Source of the DNA: Archegozetes longisetosus
Lineage: Eukaryota; Arthropoda; Arachnida; Sarcoptiformes; Trhypochthoniidae
Assembly: GCA_018873245.2 (NCBI GenBank)
Contig: JAEMBT020000009.1
Span: 18,383,337-18,447,336 of the forward strand
DNA length: 64,000 nt
Direction: 5' to 3'
Shown one piece after another: positions 1-11,000 of the stretch (its first letter is position 1; the number at the start of each line of letters is the position of its first letter). The translations under genes were made by a program, and so were the position numbers. The notes under the pieces were generated by a model. That model ran no database searches, was not told where the DNA came from, and saw only the letters and a list, made by a program, of their open reading frames with translations.

Positions 1-1638
1 GTATTCGCTCCAAACAATTATTGATTCAATCGGATCGACTTCGATGTCTTTGATAAAGCAACTTGATTGGGATATCACTTGAAATAATAATTTAGGATCA
101 GTTAAATTGACCACAAATATACCATTGCTAAAAGAAAGCGTAATACATAATGGAAAATACGCTAAATTGTGTATCCAATCAATCGCCAAGTTTTTAGTCA
201 TAGAATCTACTGTTTTATTTAATAAAGAATTTTGTTCATAAATATCTGATGTATTATTTTCTGATTCATACAATCGTGAACGAAATATAGCCAAATTATA
301 ATCGTATAATGAGGTCTCAATATTGGCCCAAACTAAATAGTTTTCTAAAATGTTATAATCGATACCGAATACATGATAATATGTCTTATGTAAGAAATAG
401 GAGTCCGAATAATAGATTGTATTGTTTTGAGGTAATTTGGCAATCCTAATGTCTCGACTTTGAACTGTGAACAGTAGGAGTGGATCATTACTTAAGAACA
501 AGTCTGAGATTGCACAAGTATTTGGTTTTAGTTTTGGAATAACTGGTGCGGGGAATACTATTGACTCTTCATCACATGTCTCGTCATGTAAGAAAAATTT
601 GTGATATTTTTGTTCAGAACATAAGCATCGATACTGTTGTTTACCAGAGGGCAGACAAATATGAGTACAATTGGAATTGAGACAATAATTAGTTGCATTC
701 TTTTGTCTCATGGGATGCATTATTTTAACAAAATCAATGTCATTATCTGATTTAATGATTGTTTGTTCGGAATCCAAACCAAATTTATTGATTCTGATTA
801 TTTTATTATTTTTCGGTGAAGACCAATAAACATAATCACCAAAAACATCAATTGAAGAACAGTCTTCAAACAGTTGTTTCGATTGCCAAATCGTTTTCCT
901 ATTGTTACCATTATAATCAATTGAAGATAATGAGTGTAATTCGTTATCTATCCAGAATATCAGTTGTGAATCATAATCCATTGCTATACAAACAGGAATT
1001 CCTAAATTCTCGTGAACTAAAATTTCTTGATTTGATCCGTCTCCATTGGATTTTCTTATAACTGCACCGAATCCACCAGTACTCTGTCTTCTCATACTGT
1101 ACTCTCTGTTAGTACTGTATTCTGTCCATACAATAAAAGAGTCGAAAGGATTAACAACAATTCCTCCTTCTGTATTATATATCGATTTAGTCAATTCATA
1201 ATTAATCTCTGGATTGGCGACACTTATGACCGATAAACAATCTTCTTTGAAGAAATAAACCAAATTATAAATCCAATCAACTGCTAAACGTGTTGACCGA
1301 ATACTTTTTCTTAATAAAATCGAAAGCCTAAAAATCTGAATTATCTTTCTTTCAGGAGTTATAGGCTTTTCGACGAACTCCGCATAGTATAAAGAATACG
1401 GAATTTCGGTGCTCGACCAAATCAGATATTTGTGATTAAAGTTATAATCAATACCTTTTACTTTATGATCATTTAAATAGAACTTTTGACTTCCTTCTGC
1501 TATTATTGTAGTATTTTCTTGAAGAAAGTCCACAGATATCCCATTTTCATCATCATTGAATAGAATTAATGGAGGATTACTTGAATTAGATTTTAAAATG
1601 AAGTTCACAAAAACTATTAAATGAAAACACCAAAACAT
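1..1638 (-). CDS. LDL-receptor-related YWTD/EGF protein, N-terminal part (LRP copy A, runs off left edge)
   Basis: An open frame runs without a stop from an ATG at 1638 to the window edge (546 codons, 3' end missing). It starts with a hydrophobic signal-peptide-like stretch (MFWCFHLIVFVNFIL). Repeated YWTD-type beta-propeller motifs follow, such as LAVDWIYNLVYF, FIVWTEYS, QLIFWIDNELHSL and DYVYWSSP. A six-cysteine EGF-like module sits at about residues 316-360 (NYC, NCTHIC, RCLC, TC), and a second propeller begins after it with LAIDWIHNLAYF near the edge. In this family such modules form the extracellular ligand-binding and release part of LDL-receptor/LRP proteins; this copy's membrane anchor lies outside the window. 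Broken paralogues occur at 29.7-30.6 kb and 35.8-37.2 kb. Similarity to the latter extends about 100 bases upstream of the ATG, so the promoter was duplicated too. The family call is firm; the exact orthologue is not. Confidence 0.85.
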   Translation of the reverse strand, partial: MFWCFHLIVFVNFILKSNSSNPPLILFNDDENGISVDFLQENTTIIAEGSQKFYLNDHKVKGIDYNFNHKYLIWSSTEIPYSLYYAEFVEKPITPERKIIQIFRLSILLRKSIRSTRLAVDWIYNLVYFFKEDCLSVISVANPEINYELTKSIYNTEGGIVVNPFDSFIVWTEYSTNREYSMRRQSTGGFGAVIRKSNGDGSNQEILVHENLGIPVCIAMDYDSQLIFWIDNELHSLSSIDYNGNNRKTIWQSKQLFEDCSSIDVFGDYVYWSSPKNNKIIRINKFGLDSEQTIIKSDNDIDFVKIMHPMRQKNATNYCLNSNCTHICLPSGKQQYRCLCSEQKYHKFFLHDETCDEESIVFPAPVIPKLKPNTCAISDLFLSNDPLLLFTVQSRDIRIAKLPQNNTIYYSDSYFLHKTYYHVFGIDYNILENYLVWANIETSLYDYNLAIFRSRLYESENNTSDIYEQNSLLNKTVDSMTKNLAIDWIHNLAYFPLCITLSFSNGIFVVNLTDPKLLFQVISQSSCFIKDIEVDPIESIIVWSEY

Positions 1639-2262
1639 TTTGTATAATCGTTAATTGCGTATCGTGTGTACAGTAATTCATAGAGAAATCAAATAACTAG
1701 ATGACAGTTCCGTATTTTCAACTTGAAGAACAAGCAATGAAATAACATTTGCATAATAAATAGCTTCATAGATTCAATGTATGATGAAAAGCTAATTGTG
1801 GCGATAAGATATGTATAATAATTACGTTCATTTGCCGGATATGGGAAACAAATGAAAAGTCGTTAAGATATCTATATATATAAACATTATTGTGAATATA
1901 ATATTTTGGTGTTATTGAAAAATTATCAAAATTGATCTCAAGTTTTACTTGTTTACTCGTGCTTATTGAGAATCAACTTATAATTAATCATTAGTTAATG
2001 ACTAATCTAAGTTGGTCCATTCACAAGTACGTCATCCTATCAGATGATGTAAAAGATTTCTGGGTAAGTCAACATCTACTATAGGATGAAACTCCGTATT
2101 TACTAAATAATATTCTTCACATTTATTAATTTTGCTAATTTATGTTTTTTAGTATGAAATAATGTAACAAATAATTTTCAATGTATTTAGTTAAATACAG
2201 GTTATGAAATTCTTATAATTAAATTAGAAGAATCAAACAAATTTCAAATCTGTAGTATTAAA
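1639..2262. other. Upstream region of LRP copy A
   Basis: About 600 AT-rich bases with no recognisable gene. The first 100 or so bases next to the LRP start resemble the sequence upstream of the LRP pseudogene at 37219-37320, so they probably hold the shared promoter. I saw no other motif. Confidence 0.4.
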
Positions 2263-2387
2263 ATGTTTAAAACTTGTTCTGATAATAGTATTAGTATCGG
2301 TCTTGTGTTTATATTTTGTTTGACCACTTTAGACATAAGCAGTCTACTATCTGCAGGTTATTTAACATCGATTTTTATGGGTCCTGG

Positions 2388-3005
2388 ACAATTGCCCGAC
2401 AACCCAATTGCCCGGCACCCAATTGCCCGACAACCCAGTTGCCCGACAGACGATTGCCCGACAGCCGATTGCCCGACAGCCGATTGCCTGACAACCGATT
2501 GCCTGACAGCCGATCGCCCGACAGACGATTGCCCGACACCCAATTGCTCAAAGCCCAAATCAGTTACAAATGAGTAATGTAAAACCTTGTAGTCAAGTTA
2601 CTTGAACGTTTTATTCAATAAGAATTATGCAATATATGAATGGAATATAAATATAAATCAAAGGAAGTAATTAACAAAATGTTATAAAGAAATATTATAA
2701 GCTATTCCTCTTAAGAAGTCGATGACATTATTATAGCTAGTTAACATAATACTGTATAAAGCTTTGCAATTAGGACATACACTTATTGAGGGGGTCGGAG
2801 GGGGTTAGGAGTTTGGGGGGTTTAAGGTTATAAAACAAAAACTTAAGGAGGTTGAAGGTTTTGCGATTGGGTGTTGGGCAGTTAGGTGTCAGGCAATTAG
2901 GTGTTGAGCAATCGGCTGTCGGGCAATCGGCTGTCGGGCAATCGTACCTGTCAGGCTAATGGGTTGTCGGGCAATCGGCTATCGGGCAATCGGCTGTCGG
3001 GCAAT
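2388..3005. mobile_element. Foldback element with inverted minisatellite arms
   Basis: The left arm (about 2388-2560) is a tandem array of a roughly 15-base unit of the type TTGCCCGACAGCCGA, with variants ACAACCCAA and GCACCCAA. The right arm (about 2868-3005) carries the same unit reverse-complemented (TCGGCTGTCGGGCAA). About 300 bases of unique AT-rich DNA separate them. GC-rich repeats in an AT-rich setting and the inverted layout are typical of foldback-type DNA elements. I found no transposase. Open frames across the array on both strands (RQPIAR-like repeats) are by-products of the repeat. I could not define target-site duplications. Confidence 0.6.
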
Positions 3006-3010
3006 CGACC

Positions 3011-3427
3011 CAAATCCGTTTTTTATTAGGTCGGATTTTACTTTTTCATCAAGTATTTTGCATTCACTAGAATTAAAGTTTTGACAAATCTCTGTCACTT
3101 CTGATTTAACTTGAGCATCAAGCATGACTTCATTTAACTGTGTTAAGATATCTCTGCACTTGTCTTTGAACACCCTTTTGCTACTGTTAAATATATACCA
3201 CATCGCACAAAAGTCGTTATCTTTATTAGCGCATTGAATTTCGTTTGAAGTAAAACTGGTCACACGTTTGCATTTTAAAGCCACTTCTTTACTACGGTAC
3301 ATTGACCAATATTCCGCTCTAACTTTTTAATACACTCTTTAATTTGAAGTGTTAGATTTTCATCTTCTATCAAAAATTTTTGAATATCAACAAAATTATC
3401 ATTAAAATAATAGAAAATACCTTTCTA
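3011..3427 (-). pseudogene. Frameshifted exon(s) of a Cys-rich, probably secreted protein
   Basis: Read on the minus strand, a possible 3' splice site (ttcattag) at about 3428 opens a frame (KGIFYYF...QIKECIKKLERNIGQC) that ends soon after 3300. The +1 frame takes over at the same place (MYRSKEVALKCKR) and continues with evenly spaced cysteines (IQC, FC, DKC, EIC, SEC) until it enters the foldback minisatellite at about 3010. The two frames read as one protein broken by a one-base indel. The spacing of Cys and amphipathic helices resembles small secreted arthropod haemolymph or venom-type proteins, but I cannot name the family. A second intron instead of a frameshift is possible but unlikely, because the overlap is only a few bases. 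Confidence 0.4.
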
Positions 3428-3712
3428 ATGAACAAAAAAATAAGTTATTTAAATTGAATTGAAAAAAGTTGTTAACTGATTTGACAGTTTGTATATTTGG
3501 TGTACTTTTATTATTATTGTAGCATGATTTCTTAAAACTTACAAACTACGAATAATTATAAATTTTTTCGTGCCTTAACAAGAAAGCAAGTAAAGTATTT
3601 TTCAGGTGATTATGTTAATTTTTACCTTTAGTTTGATTATGCCATTATTTGGTATGTAAATTGGTTACTAAAAGACGAACAGAATGATAATGAAAAAATT
3701 GTTCTTTAATAT
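3428..3712. other. Intergenic AT-rich stretch
   Basis: No coding signal or repeat recognised. Confidence 0.3.
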
Positions 3713-4130
3713 TAGGTTGTTCGAAAATTTTCTATTTCTCTTTATTAAACTAAAAATGTAATAAAATTATTAAATTAATAAAACATTCAAATTTGAACAA
3801 TTAAATATCTCGGCCAGTTCTCGGGTGGTTAGACATGAATTCTTCACAATGGTCGCCCTCAAGAGGTTATTGTCCAGTTCCGTCGGTCTCCTCGAACGAA
3901 GGCCATCCTCAAAGTCAGAGTCGCCTGATCGGAATCTGCGGGATCGATACTGACATTTGAAGGCATCCAATACGTCTCCATAGACATAGTAGGTATTTCT
4001 CGTGGCCTCCGTGGCCTTACCACCTTCCTTAAACTCATAAAGCACACAACAGCGAATGTGAATTTGATCTGTAAACATGGTGGTTACTTAAGACACTATT
4101 AACTAAAAATTCTTTAAATGCAAGAATTTA
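3713..4130 (-). mobile_element. Mariner transposon remnant (HTH N-terminus only)
   Basis: A minus-strand frame (4078 down to 3770) encodes the N-terminal helix-turn-helix region of a mariner/SETMAR-type transposase. The diagnostic string is FRSGDSDFEDGLRSRRPTEL, followed by TTRELAEIFNCS. The sequence TTAGGTTGTTCGAAAA at 3714 looks like a mariner terminal repeat. The DDD catalytic domain is absent, so this is an internally deleted, dead copy. The similarity is clear; the far boundary near 4130 is a guess. Confidence 0.75.
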
Positions 4131-4329
4131 AAGATTTATAACTGCCTTTGAGTTCGGTTCGATAAGTAAACAAATCTAAATCTGAATTAAGCTACGGGTG
4201 TTTTTGATAAATTAAAAATATTAAATGACTTTCCGAATAATCTAATATCTGAATAATGCAATAAGTTAACCAAATGGAATTTTGAAAGCTAATAGTCATA
4301 TAATAGACTTTTTAAATGAATACATCAGG

Positions 4330-5300
4330 TTTTGTAACACTACATGCATTGTTATATGCATTGCTACTTAATGCATTGTTATTGTGAATTAAAATTTTGA
4401 AAACATCAGACCTTTCATTTCGACTGCATTACCTCATATCATTCAATCATGTCTGTTTCTAATCTTAATGTGTGGCCCACCTCTAAGTATATAATTGCAA
4501 AGAGAGTAGGTTCAAAAGGTTGAGGTAATGTACACAAAATTGAAGAAAACAGTGAAACTAAAAAATGAAGGTTTGCTAACGAAAATATACATAGTGTTTA
4601 AAAGTGCGTACGAAACAAATAGTTAATATATTTTGATTCGAAGCTGTCAATATAATGATAGACTTTATATAATGTTATAACACTTGCCGTGGTTATATAC
4701 TTTCTGTTACATATTTATTAAGAAAATTATAGAAGTGAGTCTAATAACGCTTTTGAGCAGAAAAACGTTCCATCATACATGAATCCAAATTTCAATCAAA
4801 TTTATCACCCATACCTGCAATATTTTATGTTTAGGTATTTTCATAAAGCGACTGCTGACAAGTACTTTAAGACAGTAGAATGTCTCTCAATATATCAAGG
4901 AATCAGAACACTATGGAACTTATAGACAAAAAATTGAGAATGTTTTTGAAATTTATAAGCAGAAATATCCCACAACTGTTGTTACTCAAACGTCTGAAGA
5001 TTCAACTAATTATAGTAAATTACTTTTTTAAGAGGCAAAAGACTAGTTTGCCAAAAGTGAATTATCTGAATATTTAGATAAATAATGAGAGGATGAGTCA
5101 ATTGATCCTTTAGTTCAATGGAACATTAATAAAACGCAGTTTCCCACTTTGTTAAAGATCTGATGTTTTATCAATACCCGCAACAAGTGTTAGAAGTGAG
5201 GAAATCTTTTCGAAATCAGGAAATTTAATCACGAAAAGGCGTAGTTCTTTAGAGAAAATACAGTTAAAATTATAATGTTATACAAAACATATCAAAACTT
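4330..5300 (+). mobile_element. Decayed hAT transposon
   Basis: At 5060-5270 broken frames recall the hAT C-terminal dimerisation region: a stretch like EDESIDPLVQWNINKTQFP, then IPATSVRSEEIFSKSGNLIT with KRRSSLEKIQ. Several stops and frameshifts lie between these pieces. At 4334-4380 there are subterminal-style repeats of TGCATTG. The ends and target-site duplication were not found. The short open frame at 4880-5077 lies inside this relic and is not a gene. Confidence 0.6.
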
Positions 5301-5359
5301 TTTAAATATCTAAAGATATGCAAATAAATAAAAATATAAAAGTGAATTATTTTACTTGA

Positions 5360-5515
5360 AATGTTTTGGGTCTAAAAGTCTAATCTAAGTCTAAAGCTTT
5401 AGACTAAGTCTGAGTCTAAAGTCTAAAGGTTTTTTGGACGAGAAGTATAAAATCTAAGCGAAATTTTAGACTTGAAGTCGAAATTCTAGAGCTTTAGACA
5501 ACAAGTCTAGACTTT
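5360..5515. repeat. GTCTAAA-rich direct and inverted repeats
   Basis: Many copies of TCTAAGTC, GTCTAAAG and their reverse complements occur here. Clusters like this mark the subterminal zones of hAT elements, and this one may be the right end of the hAT relic just before it. Confidence 0.45.
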
Positions 5516-5520
5516 GTGCA

Positions 5521-5618
5521 GCATTAGAATAAAGCATAATTTCTCAGCATAAAAGCATAAAATTTAAGAATACAATAAGCATATTTTGTCCGAATTCAAA
5601 AGAATAGTTATTCAGCTT
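5521..5618 (-). mobile_element. Solo hAT end related to the element at 14636-17286
   Basis: Reverse-complemented, this stretch starts TAAAGCTGAATAA and closely follows the left end of the hAT at 14636, including the repeated TTATGC subterminal motifs. It is a short non-autonomous copy or a broken-off terminus of the same family. Confidence 0.65.
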
Positions 5619-5908
5619 TACATACGACCATATGATCCAGCATATATTGCTCTAATGAGTAGTAGAATAGCATGAACATGTTTACATTCTTGACCAACCC
5701 TGAGATATGATTGTCCGGACTATCCTGCCAGCATCTAATATATACAGTGCTCAAAATAAAATCATAAGACTGTATATAATTACAAATAATAAATCTCACC
5801 CAGAATAGCACTTCCTTACAAGCATTATAAGTACTCTCAAATGAGATAATAAATGGAGACAAAACCAGAACATATTTATTTGCACATTTTTAAACTGACT
5901 CAAAAATA

Positions 5909-6507
5909 TGGATAAATCCGGGCTAATGAGCCTAAAGGGGTTCCCGACTTCCCACCTCCAAGCATAATACATCATTGGATTCAGTTCGTCGAGCTAAACA
6001 TTTTGATAAAACACGTGACTACTACCAACCCGAACCTGATCACTTCTGGCCACCGAGACCTAACCCCCTCGAAAATGGGTAAACCTGGCTTTACCAGGTT
6101 GTAACCCAAGCCAAACCTGATTTAAAATAAGGTATAATAGGTTAGGTCGCGAAGCGACCTAACTTATTCTTCCTTAGTTTATGTCAGACTTGTTTGGGTT
6201 ACGACTCTAAATCCAAGTTTATCCATTACGAGGTACTTAACCTAAGATGGATATTTCGAGAACTACTTGTGATAACTGATCAAGTGAGGTATCAAAATGC
6301 TCAGTTCGATGTCCTGAGTCCAATGATATACCACTTGGTGGGGTCAGCCACTCCCGTCGGAAGTTGGCCAGAAATGGTCACGTTCGGGTCAGAAGTGGCC
6401 AGGTGTGGTATCAAAATGTCCAGTTTGACGAACTGAATCCAATGATGTATCACACTTGAGGGTAAGGGGTTGGGAACCCTCTTAGACCCATTAGCCCAGA
6501 TTGACCC
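5909..6507. mobile_element. Long palindromic MITE, copy 1 (hAT-type)
   Basis: Terminal inverted repeats read ATCCGGGCTAATG...CCTAAAGGGG at the left and the reverse complement at the right (CTTAGACCCATTAGCCC). The centre contains a near-perfect palindrome, AGGTTAGGTCGCGAAGCGACC. The whole sequence is closely similar to the copy at 22311-22932, where an 8-base target duplication is visible. Frames across it on both strands are shadows of the palindrome. Confidence 0.8.
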
Positions 6508-7083
6508 GATCAAGCATTTATTAAATCAAAATTAATGTAATAATCGTTCAAATGCATACATTTTATATGCACGTAAATATTTTCTCCATTTATTACTCGA
6601 ATAATGAGTACTCATAGTTTTCGTAAGGAGACGCTGTTAAGGGCTTATATCAGATTTATTGGCAAATATAATGACCTATTCCACAGAATAAGTTCTTGCT
6701 TATTTAAAGTTTAGAAAAAACATTGATATTAGGAAGAATTTTATCAAGTTCTTACTAAATACTAATAAAGTCATAAGAGTTAATTGCCTGCAAATTGATT
6801 CATCGAATGAGATTGGATGTTTGTTATTGTTTGTTGATATATTTTAGTCTCCTCATGAGTAGACTAAAAATTTACTGTCTAATTTTCTAGTAATTACTTT
6901 TATAAAAGTAGATTCTTCTTACTAGCATCAATTCGTTAAGTCAAATTTTAAGGATAGCATTTTCTCAAGTATTTTCTTTTTAATTTCAAGTAGAAGAACT
7001 TACTTAATATGTGGCTCATTATTTTCAATACTGTATCGTGCATTGTGATAAAATGTCTATAGTAAAGGTATTGTCTTTACTGC
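6508..7083. other. Intergenic AT-rich stretch
   Basis: I see no gene, repeat or RNA signal here. Confidence 0.3.
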
Positions 7084-7084
7084 A

Positions 7085-7216
7085 AATAACTTCAACGTTT
7101 GGTGCTAAGCAGGAAAGAGTTGCTTTATTGCTATCAATAAAGTTGTGAAAAATAGCTTAGATTATGAAGTTCTGGTCTTTAGTCTTTCCTGCTTTGCACC
7201 AAGCTTTGAAGTTATT
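7085..7216. repeat. Hairpin-forming inverted repeat
   Basis: A 33-base arm at 7085-7117 (AATAACTTCAACGTTTGG...) is matched by its reverse complement at 7184-7216 with a few mismatches, around a loop of about 66 bases. It is either a short MITE or a hairpin transcript source. Confidence 0.55.
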
Positions 7217-7351
7217 TATTAACAAATAAACAAAAAAATCGTTGAACCAATTATAAAATTAAACACAACATACGAAATTTTTGAAAAATCAAATAAACTT
7301 TGGTACCTAATAAAATTATGGGATGTGCAGCGAGTTTATGAACAGAGTTCG

Positions 7352-7648
7352 GCAAAATAGCTGAAAAAAAATAATTGATTAATATAATTGTGGAACAAAC
7401 CCTAAAATCAAACTTTGAATTTTATTATCAAATATTGACTTTTAATATATGATTCATATTTTAATAGGATAAATACATATATATATATTGACATATAAAT
7501 CACGCACAAGTTGATGTTTTAAAATAATGAATCACTGAATTTGTCGACACTTTAATTATTGGATTGAATTTTGATAAAAAAAATTCAACGTTTATTATTA
7601 GGGTTTGTTTCGTAATTATATCAATCAACTATTTTTTCAACTATTTGC
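7352..7648. mobile_element. MITE with about 85-base inverted repeats
   Basis: The left arm (GCAAAATAGCTGAAAAA...GGAACAAACCCTAA) and the right arm (TTAGGGTTTGTTTCG...TTTTTCAACTATTTGC) are inverted copies. The TIR continues inward through a TTGAATTTTATTATCAA-like segment. There is no coding capacity. The family is unknown. Confidence 0.6.
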
Positions 7649-8015
7649 TTTATTTGTTTATGAGTTTGTGAAAAATGACATACCTCTATCGGAAGCTGTG
7701 AAGTCAGATAAAAAATTTAAGTTCTATCGTATTAATTAGAACAATTATCACAATTGTACTCTGCGCTAATTTCAATTGAATAAAGCTAATTAAAAAATTT
7801 TTGAAACTTTCATTTAAAGGTTCCTCCTTTGATCATTTTTGTCCCCTTTTGAGATCTGAAAGGTGACAACGCTATATGGAATATTGTGATCAATACTACA
7901 AAAGTGAATCAATCATTTTTATTCAAGTGTCTTTTATTCTACTTGTAGCTTTATTAATAAAAACTTGAAGATTTAGTTTAGAGTTGATTGACCAATAAGT
8001 TAATACTTCAATACT

Positions 8016-11000
8016 ATGATCACAATCACTAAAAGCTATATTTTTAGAATAAGCTTAAAAGTGTTTAACCGTTTGATAATTGAAAGGAAAAAATCTTTTG
8101 TTGCATTGACAATAATAAGTCTGATCGGTTTGATAATTGAAATAGAATACTTGAGGTCAAGTGTAACAAAACAGTTTTATCTAGAAAATTATTTATTACT
8201 CAAATCACCTAATGATCGAGGTGTGTGTAAACTTCCACTTGATATTAATCCGTTCGACGATTCTGTTAAACCATATATTAAAAAACTTGTGCCAAAAATT
8301 GTGTGCAAAAACAATATTGACCAAAACAACGATTATTTAACTTACATCGACTCAAACAATACATTAAGGATTAATTCAAGTACTTTTGTTGACTGTAGTT
8401 ATCAGTACTTTAGTCTTCAAAAACATAGTGACGACCAATTAGTTTACTCAAAATCTGGTCAAATAAATTCAGTATTTGGACAACCGATGGGTGACAATGA
8501 GTTCGTAAATGTTACATGTTTTCAATCAAATGGAAAAGTTTACAGAAATTTTCATTATGCCGTACCGAAAGTGGCTCAAAATATTGTCGATAATGAGTAT
8601 CATCCCTCAGTCCTCATATTAGTTATTGAATCGATGTCCAGAATTAACTTTAATCGTCACATGACTAATACAAGACGTGAATTGGAAAGACTGGGAAATA
8701 TAACATATTTGAAAGGATTGACAAAAATAGCTGATAACTCGTTTCCAAATATGGTTCCATTTCTAACAGGTAGTCTTTGCCGAATATTAATCTTTTGTTC
8801 AGAATTACTCATATGTTCGAATAAAAGTAAAGCAATACTTTGTCTTTTAATAAGAAAGAGTATAGAACTGTAGAAGTCTTGATTTTAATTTTTTTTCCTA
8901 AAGAAATAATGATTATGCACTTAAAAATTATAAAGTATTTATTTGTGCTTAAAATGATCTATAACACTCAATGATTTATAAGGACCCTCAAAATGCCAGA
9001 TGCCGTATGTTAACAAATGCGTTCCGCCACTACAATTGAATTACAAACTGAATACATTATATGCACACAAAATTATGAGAAAGTTTGTGTATAAACAGCT
9101 TCTGTACATCTTTTAGAGTCCATAGTATTTCACATGTGCTCATGTACAATACATAATTTTGCAAGTTGAGCATTAATACAATGCTGCCTTAAAGATGTAT
9201 AGAAGCTGATCATCCACAAATTTTCTCATAATAATTTTTTATCTTTATAATGTATCCAATTTTAAGAGGTGAAATAATTTCTTGTGAAGCTGGTGATTAT
9301 GGCGAATCAGATACTGATGCTGATGAAATCTTGGTTTAATTTCTAAAGCTAATAAGGCTAGTTCAATCTTTACTCTTTTGATATTAAACTGTCGCTTTTA
9401 CTTTTACTAAATGAACTGAAATACTTTTAATTTATATTTTGTAAAAAATAAATACTCATCAAACACTACTAATAGATCTTCCGTGTGAATCTATTGTTTG
9501 AATACTAAAGAGTAATCGCTCAAATAAGATAAGCATTTATTGCAAATTAATCGAGTGTTCATACTGTCATAAAGTTTGGACTTTTGTAAGTAGGAGGCAA
9601 CGTAACCAGCCGTACATTTATATATATTAGTGTACTCTTCTGATATTAGATCAATATATGCACATTTGAAACTAAACTATTGTAAATAAGACTTTAAACT
9701 AGTGTTGTATAGCTTAGAGATTTTTAGTTTGTCTTGTCTTTGTCTTAGTCTTACTATTTGTGTTAGTTATCTCTTTATAGCATATATTATAACATTTTGA
9801 AATTTTTTATTATCTAATATGTTTCGTAAAATGATCAATAGACAAACAAAACAAAACTAAGCGCAAAGACATTCACTATTAAAATGTATTGCAATATGAG
9901 CGCAATTGTTTATCTAGTGATTTACAAATGGTTTTATAATTGAAAACTTCAAAAAATGAATCATTTCTAATAGATTAAATGACCATATTTGTATCTAAAC
10001 TTCTGACTTTGTCTTAGTCTTAGTCTTACTCTTATAAATATGTTTCTCTTATCTTAGTCTTAATTTTATAGAAACAAATTTCATTTGTCTTAATCTTAGT
10101 CTTAATTTGAAAATTCAAAAATCATTTGTCTGACTTAGTCTTAGTCTTAAGCCAAATGATTTTAATATATCTTATTTTGCTTAGTCTTATTCTTAGTCTT
10201 AAGCTATACATCACTACTTTAAACTACATGTTTGTCTCTTATGATTCAATATGTTCATTGAATTTTAAGGGAAACGCGCTTACTTCGGCGAACTCAAAAA
10301 CGATGAGAGAGGTCCATATGACGATTGGCCATTCATTTGGAAAAAATTCAAATCTAAAGGTTATTCGACAGCATTTATAGAAGATTGCCCAACGGTTACG
10401 TTATTTAATTATGAGGCAAAAGGATTTATTGAAAAGAAACCGACAGATTTTTATACACGACCTCTTTGGCTTCATTTGAGAAATTATGCACAAGGTGATT
10501 CTTGCTTAGATCATAAAATACCTATCGTGGACATCTTCTTGGATATTGTAAAAACTTTCGTTCGAACAAAATTTAAGGAAACTAAGCCTTCGTTTACATT
10601 TGCATTCTTAATTGAGATGACTCACAATGAATTGAATAATGCACAGATAATTGATACACACTTTGCGAGTTTCATCGAACAACTCAGAAATGAACTTAAG
10701 GATATGGTATTCATATTAATGGTAATTGTGTTGTATTTTCAATTTTAAATATAGTAATTTTTAAATGTGTATCTTATTCAAATCATAATTATGAATCATT
10801 TCGCTTTGCCATCAATTATAGGAAAGAGCACTATCGGATTTAGGTTAATTCGCAATTATCATATGACGCATTTTCTTTAGTTCAGAAAGTATTATTAGTG
10901 CACTCCCTAATTCAATAATTAGTGGCAAAGCCTTCTGAAGTACATGTTGCACATAAGACTGGTATACTGCTTCTAGATCCTAATTTTCTATAAAAAAAAT

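Noticed and set aside
816..1061. 81-aa plus frame, with a similar one at 36347-36559
   Set aside because: Antisense shadow of the LRP-like YWTD coding sequence.
2263..2577. Overlapping long frames rich in RQP/CPT repeats on both strands
   Set aside because: They are produced by the 15-base minisatellite, which lacks stops in several frames; not a repeat protein. The leader-like first 30 codons are listed separately as a weak finding.
6194..6513. Overlapping frames of 80 and 70 aa on opposite strands
   Set aside because: They lie entirely in the palindromic MITE.
10126..10380. 84-aa plus frame
   Set aside because: It starts in the MITE and runs through exon 2 of the DUF229 gene in the wrong frame.
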